Positions 34,740-47,564 of a DNA stretch of 64,000 bases are shown one piece after another (position 1 is the first letter of the stretch; every line of letters begins with the position of its first letter). Origin of the DNA: Auanema rhodensis (lineage: Eukaryota > Nematoda > Chromadorea > Rhabditida > Rhabditidae); contig OZ059897.1 of the NCBI GenBank assembly GCA_964057225.1, positions 7,936,001 to 8,000,000 of the forward strand, read 5' to 3'. A model generated the notes under the pieces. That model saw only the letters and a list, made by a program, of their open reading frames with translations, was not told the origin of the DNA and ran no database searches. Made by a program: the position numbers and the translations under genes.

Positions 34740-37700
34740 AACCCTGGCTCAAGTAGCAGAGGTTCCTGAAACGGAATACGATTAGATGAACAAGCATGTG
34801 TGACGCAATTAAACAAAAATGAGAAGAATTCAAAAAAACAGAAAGAGGAAATTCCAGAAATACCCAATATGTCAAATCAAATATATATAATAAGAATAGA
34901 AAATACATAAAATGAATCTGGCAAGACAAGCTAGTTATGAAATTTTATTCCAAACATGCGATGAGATTGGAGAATGAAGCACCCTAAGTAATTATTCAGA
35001 ACGTTATCCTTTCAAATATTAAAGAAAATAGTGTCAGTCCGGAAATTCAATTTGAACTGCTTGTTAAGATGATGATGTGCCGAGAAATATATGAAGCATG
35101 ATTCTAATGTTCTTCCTTTCATAATCATATTAACTATTTAACTATTAAACTTTCATTCGATCTTTGAAATATGTGAGCGTTCCTGAGAATCACATGTACG
35201 TGTATCTGAATGTTCTGAAACGGAACACAGAATATCCTTTTAAATGCCCTTCAGAATACGTTTTTTTATGGAAACTGCCTTGGCTTATAAAATCATTCGA
35301 ACATCATCTAATATATATCTATTCAAAAGTATTAATCTTTAGTTTATCAATATCAAATTAGTGTTATGTATATGTATGGAAATGAAAAATATTTAAAAGA
35401 TCTTGAAAAGACATGTTGTTACTAAAGTGCTTCAAAATTTCCAATAATAAAAATGTTATAACATCTAAACAATAGGAGGATGATTGTTGATATGTTTATC
35501 AGTGCTCATCTATACTTTTTCTTTTTTTTCTGATGAAACTTTTCAGAAAAAACAATGAAGTCGAGATAATTCTAAAAATCTATCTAGAGTTATACTTCAG
35601 AACTACGTGTTCTGCAGATCAGAGGAGACAACAACATCAGAAAACATCGTTCATAACGCTGACGGTATATGAGGTGACGTTGTGCAAATGAGATGGAAAC
35701 AAAAATACAGAAGGACAGTTGTATATAATTGGACATTAGAAGAGATAAAAAGATATATACAAGTAATTCTTTGCTCATGAGAGAGACATCTGAAGGCTGT
35801 ATGACGTCACTCTAGTGTATGTGTGTATGTGTTGGAATGATATGAAAGTAAATTGAAGAAGATGAAGGAGAAAGCAAGTAAAAGGAGTAGAAGAAGAAGA
35901 AGTTGATGATATTGATGATGTAGAGGATGAACATTAAGAAAAAGAAAAGAGGAAGATTCATTGGAAAGGAAACGTACTATCTCAATTCTATAATTGAAAT
36001 ATTTAGAATAATAACAATAAGACATTGATAAGCTATGATGAAGGTGGATTGTTCAAAAACTACAATTGAAAATCTCATTTACTGTCCTTTCTATCAGTTG
36101 GTGTTGTATGAATGAAAGTATGTTTAACCAAGTGAAAGCTGATAATTAGGATGAACAAACATCCCATTAATCTGAGCTCAAGATGCAAGACAGTTTTTGG
36201 GAAGAAAGACAACAACATTCGTAGTGAATGATACACGAGACTGACCGACTTCAAGTGTACTTCAAGCATTTAAAAAGTTTGTGATGACCACGAGTTTCAA
36301 AGACGACGATGCAGCAAAATAGCAGACAGCTAAGGCTTAACAGAATACTATATACACATAGTTAAATATAGTTTTCAGCATGCCTGAAATAGGCTTTTAG
36401 AACGCTTCATTGGATAGGACAATGTAAATGTGATATCTGCGGATATTTGTGTCTATTTCAAAACATAAAATATACTTCTCAAGCATAGCTTAACGGATTG
36501 TCATAGCTTTGCAGATTTTTATTTGTGATTGACCGATTTGGAATAATACTTCCAATCAATTTATTCCCTACAAATTATCGAACTTTAACAATTTTACGGA
36601 AAAAACCAAAAAAAATAGTGAAAAAATCTATTATTACATATAATAACTGATTAAAAATTAGCTATTTGCTCTCAAACCAGGAAGGTGCTGCCTCATTATG
36701 GAGGCGGCAGCTGAAGGTGGTTAACGTCTGTCCGGAATTTATAGATTTCATCTCACACACATCATACAGGTATTTTCATTCTTCTGGTTTTTTTCCTTTT
36801 TTTAGCTCAAAACAATAAATCTGTTCAATTGAACTTTTGCATTTTAGTTTTTTACTTACTTCATTCGGATAATTTTTGCAATTGCAAAATTGAAACAGTT
36901 TCCGATCATTATCGTCTGGGTTTACCATTCCATTTATTTGTTTGACGCAATATCAACAGCAGTTTTGTTTTATGAAAAAAGGTGAATTTCTCATTCTATT
37001 TCATTCCGGCTTGAATAGAATAATGGAGAATTTAATGAAGAAACTTTTTTTTTGATATTTGTTAAATTTGAAGCAAATTTAATCCAAGGGAATGATCAGA
37101 TAGCTACATCCAAAAAGGGCTTCAGCAAAATGTTGCTTAACAATTCTTCTGAATATAGCATATTGCATTCAGTTTTTTTTTCTGTATCACCTTTGTGGAA
37201 TTCAAATTCATAATAGATCTAGCAAAGGTGACTGATAAATAGTTGAAAAGAGCAGGACTTAAGCAAGAGAAGGGGGAGGAGAGACTCCAGAGATTGAGGA
37301 AGAAAATAAATACTCTTGTAGTTGGATGAAGGATATTATGCAATTGTCCATGCCAAAACGATGTTCGAATAAATGTTCGTAAAACTATTGCTAATCTGAT
37401 AACTGATGCAGGAATTCCCGAAATATTATTAAGCAAATACATATGCAGATGAGATTATCATTTAAAACATCTCGGCCATTTCATATTTTCTCATTTTTAA
37501 TCTCATTCTGTCAGCTGATTACACTTTGATTTTTTTTCCTCTTTTGATCATTGTATTCTAATCGAAAATTAATCATACAAACCGTCGTACTAGTCAGGAT
37601 TCATAAAGCAGAATGTCAGGATGTACTGAAAATTCCTTTAAATACTACGTGACGACAACGAAAAAAGAAAAAAAAGAACTAAAAACGGATAAGCAAAACA

Positions 37701-39074
37701 AGTTACGACAAAGCAATGTCGTGAATATTTGACAATTATATATAGAAGCCACTGATTACAAGTAGTGAAACAGGAAAAAAAAGATTTTAAAACAGTTGTT
37801 AATCAGAAAGATTGCAAAATATATTCTTATGTGATACGAAATCATAAATATCTTTGATTTCAATGTAAGCTATAAGGGCTGCTTCTAAATTTCTAAAATG
37901 CATGTGATCTCATAATCAACAATTGCAGATTATCTATAATAATATTTAAAAATAGTGAAAATACCTAAAAATTTGAACACAAATAGTATATAAAGCGATA
38001 ATCTATTCATATATCCGAGACAGAGCTACTCATTCACAATCAAGTTGTTCTTGCTCAAAGTTTATATGGTTGAATTGGTTTTCGCATTGGTGAAACTTCA
38101 CAAAACAGTCGATTTATACGAGCATGATGCTAATTCATCAATGTTTGTCTGGTTACATCGTTATTAGATGCATCACGAAGGGATGATAATGTAGAGAATG
38201 ATGATGTTGATGATGAAATTCTCAAATCGGTTGAGCAACATTTCCATCGACGCTTAGACATCAGGATGGAGGTCAACGACATCGAAAAGTTCAGATACAC
38301 AAGAAGCTATCGGATTCCGGATAACTAGATAATCGTTAATCAGAACAAAAATTTTTAATTAACATTAGAGATTATGCTATCATCTTACTCAGATGGCTAA
38401 CATATTGACCTTTTCTTTCCTACTATTCAGGAAAGAGGGAGAAAGAGAGTAAGCAATTAAGAGGAGAGAAGAGGAACAAGTTAGTGTAGTCTCGGATGAT
38501 CTTGATGTCAAAGAGTAGTGAGCAAAGTCCAAGGTAAGAATATGATGAGAAAAAAAAGAAAAAAAAGTACAAGTATAGCTTATTGCTACAACATTATTCA
38601 GGAAGATTCGTTAGTTTGGGAAGACAAAATAATGAATCTAAGCCATAGAGAAGTGAGGGCAGTTAGAATATGAATAGATCATGAAGTGATATAACTTGGA
38701 CTCTTTTTTTGCCACATGCTTCAAGAATAAATTATATTAATTTTTGATTATATAATATATGTATATGTATATATAAATATATATATATATATACATGTAC
38801 ATGAACTAAATATGTATATAGATACTACATCTATACTTTTATAATAAGAAAAAAGTTTTTTTTTGTCTTTCGTAGGTACATTGATATGTTTCTAAGCTAC
38901 AACTACGTAATGAGAAGATAATTCTATAGATGTTGACCACGTATTGTAGAGAAAATATAATCTAATCAACTGTATGGAATTAGTTAAAAAACATAACAGT
39001 GAACCGTTTTTTTCTTCTTTTTGTTGAAAAACTTCAAAAAAAAAAGAATGAGAGGGAGAAAGAAAGAGAGAGAG

Positions 39075-39116
<42 letters not shown>

Positions 39117-42100
39117 ATAAAAAAAGAAAGAACAAGGTAGTAGTAGTTGTGATAGAGGTTATGGAGGTGGAGAAGCTGTAGTGTTCATCTTCGTTATAAA
39201 AACGATAACAACTGTATGCTGATTCAATGAAGAGAGCAACTATAAAAGAAGAAATTTAAAAATTGAAGTTTACTTCCCAGAAGATCGCTGGCACTTGACT
39301 AATTAAAATTAAAATCTAATTTTAAATTTTTGCAGACTTCTACCCATCACATTACATGTATATGTATATATGTATTATGTGTATCATGGAAAAAGACACA
39401 AACATGTTCACTTTTATACAAAAAGAACAGAATGTTTCGTGATGTCAGAATATAGATTTCAGTTTGAAATGATTCAATTATTTTTTTTTCATTCAAATTT
39501 TTTTGTCCTGCTTGGAAATTTCTTCTTCCAATTTTTATGTCACTTCTCGTATTATTAGAAGAATGATAGATGAGATCAAGAAATGAGAGTAAGAGGTTGA
39601 AAACTGAAGATAGCAGGGAATGAAGGGAAATAAATATATGAATGTGATAATCAAGGATTGGATTCGAAATGATTATCTGATTTGATGGGCATGAATGTTT
39701 TTCCCTACTTAGATAGTGATAATCAAGTTAAAGAAGAGAACTACAATTCGGTTGAATAGTGCCAAAAGAGCCTAATCTCTTGCGCTAATCAAGGCTTTTG
39801 TCTCTTAAAATTTGAAATGAATCTCAGGTTCTTGTTTCGTTCAAATCTTCCAGAGGGCATATGCCCCTATTGAAGTGCGGTTGCGATGAAATCGGAGAAT
39901 ATGTTTCTAAAATTCAGATGAATTTCACCAAATTCAATCCGTTGGCCAGACCATTTTCTATCAAATTCATTTTCTTTTCTTCATATTTCGCTTCATGTGT
40001 GTACAAAGAGAGGAAAAGAAATAGAGATAGGGAGATAGTCAGAAAAGAGAGAAGTCGGAAGAGGTTTAGAGAGAGAGAGGAAAAGAGATACGAAGCCAAG
40101 AGCCACTGATTAGGTGAGCTGAGCTTGAGGTACAATAAAGTGCATCACTGCGGGCGAACATGAGCGGGGGGACAGCCCGCTCATTAGCACGCAGCTCCAA
40201 TGATGATGAAGGAAGAAGAAGCCAAAGACGATGAAGAACGAAGAAAAAGCAGAAAGAGAGATCGGATCCAGAGCATATATGTACATGGCCAAGACATCGA
40301 TAAGCAGGGAATCCACGGAGATACATGTATGTACATGATGTGTTTGGCGTGATGCAGTTCGTCGGTCAGATGAAGAGTTGACGTAAATGATGACAAGACG
40401 AGGACGACTGAGCTGTCGACAGGAAACAGGACGGCGACGATAATGATGCCATATGGATGACGAAGAGAAGTACGACTCAAAAGAATTTAGAAAAGAATAT
40501 GAAGAAAAACGAGCTGATGAAAAATGAAAAGGAAGAATAGTTGTTGAATTGAATGAAAAAAAGGGAAGAATGAATAAGGAAGACAAGATGCTCATAGAAA
40601 ATGGAATATGAACCAGGTTATAAATAAAAATTTTTTGAAAAATTGTTCTAAAGATTGAAGAAAAGACAAAAAAATGTAACTTAGTTTGCACATTCAATAC
40701 CTTTAAGAAATAATACGTATCAGATCATCTTCACTTAATCCCATACAATCACTGGATTTTGAAGTAAAGCAAGATCTGAATTATCTGGATAGTAGCAGAA
40801 TATCTTTAACTCGACGGTAGTTAACGGAAAACCTGAAGTTTTGCATGAAATAGATAAATCTCTCAAAAGATTCGTCAGCGTCAGCTATATCAATTTAGAT
40901 TCATAATGTAGAAAATGAGTTCTGGAATTGAGCGCAATTGCGAGGGAGAGGTAGCTAAAAGGGTAAAAGAGACGAAGATGAAATGAATGATTTAGTGAGA
41001 GGGTGGACTACGAGACGTTATAGAGAAGTAGAAAAAGATGCAAAGTCTGGAAACGGCACATTGAGTCTCATGAAAAGACATTTAAACGGGATCAGGTCTC
41101 TACGCCTAGCTGAATCGCTGAGCAAGGTTTACTCAGACGGACTGAGACTGAATTTCTGATGAGATCTCTTCAAACGATTCTGCTCCAGCTTAAATTCTTT
41201 ACGAGCCGCTCAGAATTCATTATCATTCATGAAGTTTCTATTTACCGATCATGTATTTTTGTTTTTTTTTTTGGTAATTGTGTTGACGCGAAATTCCACG
41301 TGCTGCACGTTCTTCCTGTTTAATTTTTTTTCTATTTTTGAAATTTGACAGACACAAAGCATATTGTGCAGTTTTAATTGTCGAGTTCCTCATTTTTGCG
41401 TTTCAATGATCATTTGACTTGATTTCATTCAACTACATGTTTAATATAGTTTGTAGTCTTTAGAAGTTTTTCCTCGTACCATGGCTTCAGAATGCGTCCT
41501 TAGCTCAGAAGGTTTAGTGTACAACCCGAATTTGGTCTCTGGATCCTCATCAGTTATTCGAAGAAGCTGCGAAGTGGTTCATGTCTGGAGTAGTAAAAGA
41601 AGCAGAACAGGATATACTGATAGAAAGATAGGAAGAGGGGTGGTGGGGGGGGGATAAAGAGAATGCAAGCTCTTAGAGTGAAAGAACAAACTCAGAAAAA
41701 TGAGTACAAGGGCAAGAATCGTGAAGCATAACAAAGTGAGTAAAAAGATCTATGTTAAGAAAAAAGAACAGAAAAAATCTCATTAGACGACGAAGGATTA
41801 AAATATGGAACAATAATAATCGCCGACTGATAAAAATACTATGTGGATCATTAGATTTTCAAAGCTTGCAAATGATTATCTAAAATAAGCTGAAAAATAC
41901 TTTCAAATATCAAAAAAAAATTTCGAAAAAACTGCAAATTTTACAGTTGATCGAGCATGCTTGAAAAAAAATTTAGATAATGAATCAAAAATAGATATTC
42001 AGACACAACAGATAGAACAACCAATCTGAGCTGACAGCAGAGAGAGAGATCAAAACTGATAGACATAGGCTGGCTTTGCTCACATGCTGCTTTTTTTCGA

Positions 42101-43914
42101 AGTGAGTTAAATTCAGAAGCGAACTAAAACCCAGAATATTTGAGCAGCTTCATCATTTCTATGATTATGATTAGCTACAATGTGCAAAAAGTCGTTTAAA
42201 TGCAAAATAACACTCAAATATCAAAAGGTGAAGTAGTAAGTTTAATCCAAATTGCCATAGGAAGATATGACAAAGATTTTTCTCATTTTACTTTCACTTT
42301 TTTTTTGTCTTTTAGACTTCTTATATAAACAGAAATATTTCCAAGAGTTTATTATTTGAATGATCTTTCAAATAATTGAATTTGCACAAGAAAACATTCT
42401 GAAATAATATAGTTCATCGTCATTACATTGTAGTCTCATCATGACCATACATTGACTTTTTTTTTTACATTATTTGATCTTTAAACATGTTTTAGCTGAT
42501 TTTTCTATGAATTAATATTTTTAAAATTCTAATTAACAATATAATTTATTAATTTCATTTATAATTATAAATTATTTTTTTATTATTTTTAATTATGATA
42601 TTGAGAACATGAAAAATTAGCAAATCAGCAGCCATGAACTTAAGTTGAGAACGAGGGGATATCTGGAAAAAATCTCAAATATACATATACATATGTATGT
42701 CTTTCTCAGCTTACTGCTCCTGCTTAATCATTCAAACCAATTGATATATTGTGAATCTATTCGTATATACATATAGATTATAAATGTATAAATGTTGAAA
42801 AACAAATGCCTGAGCTTTGCCCTCAAGCTGTTGTTCTGCGGTCCAGTTCTCACATGCTGAACGCGTGAATGGCTATGTAGTCAGCAGACTGAGGTCTTTT
42901 CTCATTCCTATTCTTTTCTCTTTTCTTTTTTTTTAGGTTGGCAGTTTAGGTTTATGTTTGCTCTTTTTTTCAAAGAACTAATTCAATACTACTCATATAA
43001 TCTAGCTCAAACTTAAGATAACTGTAATAAGTATTTATAACTTATGTATGTAGACATAATATATAATATTCAAATTTTATATATTTATATAGATAGATAG
43101 ATCTGATATATGTATATATCAATATAGCTATCTATATACTATATACTATATATATAAATATAAATATAATATAAATTAAGTTCTTCAATCCAATTGTAAT
43201 TGAGAACAATATTCTTATCAGATTGTAACAATAACTGAAGATGAACAAACGTCACAAAACTTTTATCACAAATTTTAGACAAATATAAAGAACAAAAATT
43301 GCAAAACATACTTTTCTATAATATATAGTAATACCTTTATTATACTTATACAATATTAATATTGAGTGTTCCGTAAGAAGTAACCATAGATCATAATGTC
43401 TCAAGATGGATCAAAATGTTTATTTTTTTTTTTGATTAAAGCTTAAATGGAATTGTAGTCTTGTCTGAAAACTGTAAATTCAAAAACCACCATACTTAAA
43501 GCGGTTATTTTCAAATAAAAGAGCAAAAACATGCGTATCAGAGAACGAATTTTTAAATTTATTTCAATTTTAAAATTAGAATTTGAGCAAAGATGAGAGA
43601 GAACAAGATAATTTTTTAATTTTTTTTTATCTGTAATCAGTTCTTCTAACTCATCAGACATGACGCAAAAGAATCTCAACAAACTATATGATGATGTATG
43701 AAGTGTTGCAAATGTTCTATAACATGATGTACGTAAGACACGTAATTACGTGAGTACGTGAGATAATGATACGAAATATATTAGTAGATTGAGAGAGTAA
43801 TATAGATATATACTATGCTAATTATGACGTAATATGAGAGGAATGATTTGTCATTTAACTATATTTAATCACTAGTAATCAGGGCTGTATATTTGAGATG
43901 TGTATGTAAATGTG

Positions 43915-43948
<34 letters not shown>

Positions 43949-44197
43949 GCTATATCTAGATGAAGCATCAATGAACGAAAAAGCTTCTTTTTTTTTCTCT
44001 TCAATTCATTTTGGTCAAGACAAGACAAGACAAGACATACCTAAATATGGAAATAATAATGGAAACATTAGTGCGAAAATGAAACAAAAAATGAATGAAT
44101 TTAGACAAATTCCCAAACTGCTAATGTCAGCTGGTATTAATCAGGTATGTTAGCATAATACTTTATTAAGGTTTTGTCTCATAGGTTATAAAAAGAT

Positions 44198-44242
<45 letters not shown>

Positions 44243-46700
44243 CAGAGAGAGAGAATGAATGAATAAAAAAAAAACTTTTTTGTTCCAAATTCCTATATTC
44301 AGTGCAAATTATGATTTGAATAAATAGATATTGAGATACAACGACGTCGAAGCAATCATATAATCATGTAATCCTTCCAACAAAATAATTGAAATGTCGG
44401 ATATTTGAGAAAATGCAGAAATGAAAGCATATGCAATATATGCTATGCAAATCTTTCTAAATATTTAAGGTTTCCAAATTTTATTTATATATTATATACA
44501 GCTATATATATTCCTCAGATTATACTCAAGTTTAATGTTTGGACTATGTAAGTCAGCAGCGTAATATATATGATAATTTTCTTTCATATTTACTCTACTA
44601 CAATATCATAGCAAAGGACCTATTTTCCGAAACAAATTGCAAAGATAATTGACCTTTTAATAGAAAAAGGAGATAAGAACGATATTTAGATGAAGTAATA
44701 ATCAGCAAATAATAAGACACAAGAGATCGAAATTCAGAAATTCATACACTCCTTGGTCAGTTCTTCTAAACTTTTTACGGCAATATAGCATTTCTGCTTC
44801 TTCTTTTTTTTTTGAACAAAAATGCAGGTGGAACGAAAATGTTCTATTTCTCGAGAATGCCTTCAGGCGAAATGGAAAAAATCTCGTGACAAATTGGTTT
44901 CATAGGTCTAAAGACTTTTGAATATTAATTAGGTGATAACACATGCTTATTTGTGCTTCTTGGGTACTTAGATATTCAAAATGACTTGCAAATCCCTTCT
45001 ATCGCAGAGAGTTCATGTTAGCTCTGCCTCGTTCTTTTGGGAATAAAAAAAGGGTATTAGGTCAATAGAGAAGGATAGTCTAACATTGGGAGGTCAGCTA
45101 AATCCTCGTGATCTAGGTCCTTGTATCATTATTTTACTGGTAAATAGCCACCCACAGTTTGTACTTTATTGTCTGCTCATAAACTTGTGGCTGTATGTGT
45201 CAAAAACTGTTTATAAACTGTTAGAAAAGAAATAAAAATATTTTTTTTCTGTTTGTTAGGAAAGTTAAGATATTAGTAAATTGCTGGGAGCCATTTTACA
45301 AGTGTTCACTTAGTTTTTAGGCTCTGTTTGTATTTGAAATGAAAAAAAAAACAGGAAAAATAGTCAGTTCTATTCTCGAACTTTATATTTATTTCCTATC
45401 TGCCACTGTCTCTCTCTCTCTCTCTGTTTCTCTCTCTGTTCATTTTTTTGTTGGTTACTGCCTGATAATAGTAATAACTAAGTACTAACTGTCGAATTAG
45501 TATCATGAAGTTTTATTTTTGTTCGTTAACTTGTACAAATGCCCTCTGGTTAATCAGTGTTTAGCCGGGGGCGTTATTGCCCAGTTTGAAGCGCATTTAT
45601 GATGAAATATAATACAGATTGAGCATATGATAGATTGACAATTTTCTATTTAGACATGATTTTTCATCTATTTCCAAAGCTCAAAAAACTTCATACCATA
45701 TGAGGAATATGTTACAAAGCAGGAGAACAAGGAAATGAACAGAAAATAGAATATCCTCCAATATGATTTGACAATGGAAGGTCATAAATATGGTTCTAGA
45801 TCCCGATTTGTAAACTGTTAAACAATGAACGGCAAAGAACTTGCGCCAGTCACACCATATGCGTTGGGTTAGTGCCATCATACTCCCACTTCCTCTCTCC
45901 CATTTTCTTTATTTCTTTCAATATTTTCTCTTTTCTCTCTCTCCTCTCTTGCGAAGTTTCTATCTTTGTAGCTAAGGTATTGCTTGGCATCTTGTGTTTC
46001 CCCTCGTATTTCACCAATCCTTAGCAGCTAGGAGAAGTAAATCAGATAAACTTAGTACAGCTAATACAAAGGTCAGCGATTATTGACCTTACAAATAAGG
46101 ATAGAAGTGCTGCAAGTTTAACAAGAACACCTGATTTATTTCTGAGATAACTCTCTACCCTTCCGTTAGAATTCTGCTCTTCCATGTTTTTGGCAAAATT
46201 TGTCTTGGTGACGGTTGCCTTCCGCTGTGTCTATTCCATAACTGTTAGATGGTAAACTGCCAGTCTGAGCACTGTTTTCGTTTTTTTTTCCGGAAACGGA
46301 AGAAAGATGCTTTTTAGACGTGACGGAATAGAAACGGCGCGAAATGACAGTCCCACGTACGCAATTTTTCAAAGAAATTTCAAATTCCGGTTCTGCCGTC
46401 ATCGACTCTAGGCTCTATCGCTCTGTTGCCCTCTCGATTTCTCTATATCTTTCATTGTATACTTCTGTATATCTCGTTTAAAGGAGAATGACTATCTGAG
46501 CTATGAACCCAGATGATGATGATGCCACGCTATTTCTTTTTTGGTTTATAACAAAAACAAATTGCTAAACGGCCATCTGGAGGCCCTCAGGCACCTGTGA
46601 ACATATCTTGTGGTTAAATTCCATGTTCAATATTCCTCGCAGAAATCTGAATCAACTTATGGCCTTTCTCCCTGATGCTGCCTTGAAGGAACAAAAAAAT
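34740..46700. other. 12-kb gene-poor interval
   Basis: No convincing exon was found on either strand. It holds microsatellites: (GA)n at about 39050-39116 and 44198-44256, (AT)/(GT)n at 43901-43949, (TC)n at 45410-45438. A perfect 8-bp hairpin lies at 40161-40183. Lying between a hormone gene and a developmental transcription factor, it may hold enhancers (inference). Confidence 0.5.
40161..40183. other. GC-rich hairpin TGAGCGGG / CCCGCTCA
   Basis: Perfect 8-bp stem with a 7-nt loop (GGGACAG), extended one A-T pair outward, within a locally GC-rich patch (40110-40200) of an otherwise AT-rich interval. Confidence 0.6.
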
Positions 46701-46717
46701 TAGAAAAGATTGAGGTA

Positions 46718-47551
46718 ATGGTCGACAGGAAAGACGAGGCACAAGGGGGCAGGGCTAATTATTCGGTGGGGTTGTCTCCCTCGGGCCGACCCTGCATGTC
46801 TGACTGTACGCCCTCCGACCTCTGTCTGCGTCTCATGACCTATCATGTTGTCTCAGCAAATTCTTGTTGTGTGTACTCTGTCTCTTGCCTCGCGGGCACT
46901 GTCGGCATTACCGTTCGAGGGCATTGCCACCACCACTCTCACTCCGGCACACACAGACGACGCTCATACACATACACTCACATTCATACACACACACACG
47001 CACACACACACACACATACAAATACACATATACTCTGTTCTAGGTCTCTCATTCAACCTCTTTCTTCTTCTTCTTCTTCTTCGTATTCTTACCTTTCTGC
47101 TACTATCAACTGATCTTAACTCTTGTTTTCTCTGTAATTTTTGATCCAATATGTTAGATAGTTTGATATAAATGACGTACACTAAATGATTTGTTGCTCT
47201 TCGTCTCTATATTATTTGAAAACTCTCTTCTACCTGAGGGGCATTACTATCAACGTCATTGTTTCTACTGTCAGTTTCTACACTATCGTCTGTCTCATTC
47301 AGTGCTTGTACCTGTGTCTCCATGATGTACTATTCGTTATGTCTTTTGTCGTTTACGTCTTTTCATTTTGTTTCTCCCCGTATTTCGAATTTTTCAGTTT
47401 TTCACGTTGCTTTCTCTATTCTCTATTGTCTATTATCTTTATACAGTTTGTTACCACATTTGTACTTGGTTTACATGCTTCTTCTTCTTATTTATTCTTA
47501 TGTTTCTGTTTATATATCTTTGTATTTCTCTCTCAACTTAATTTTTTACAG
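46718..47551 (+). promoter_or_regulatory. Probable 5' region of the AP-2 gene
   Basis: A GC-rich stretch at about 46718-46930 is followed by (CA)n at 46986-47020, (TTC)n near 47065-47085 and a long pyrimidine-rich tract ending in an acceptor TTTTTTACAG at 47551, 14 bases before the AP-2 ATG. This looks like a promoter or first non-coding exon followed by a 5' UTR intron, or a trans-splice site. Confidence 0.45.
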
Positions 47552-47564
47552 TCTGAACCTAATA

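Noticed and set aside
40110..40697. 195-residue minus-strand frame and overlapping 98- and 86-residue frames
   Set aside because: Ser/Phe/Leu-rich from a purine-rich plus strand; three overlapping frames are open because of composition, not selection.
46166..46402. 78-residue minus-strand frame upstream of AP-2
   Set aside because: No family resemblance or splice extension; the E2F-like TTTCGCGCC inside it could instead be regulatory, which is too weak to call.
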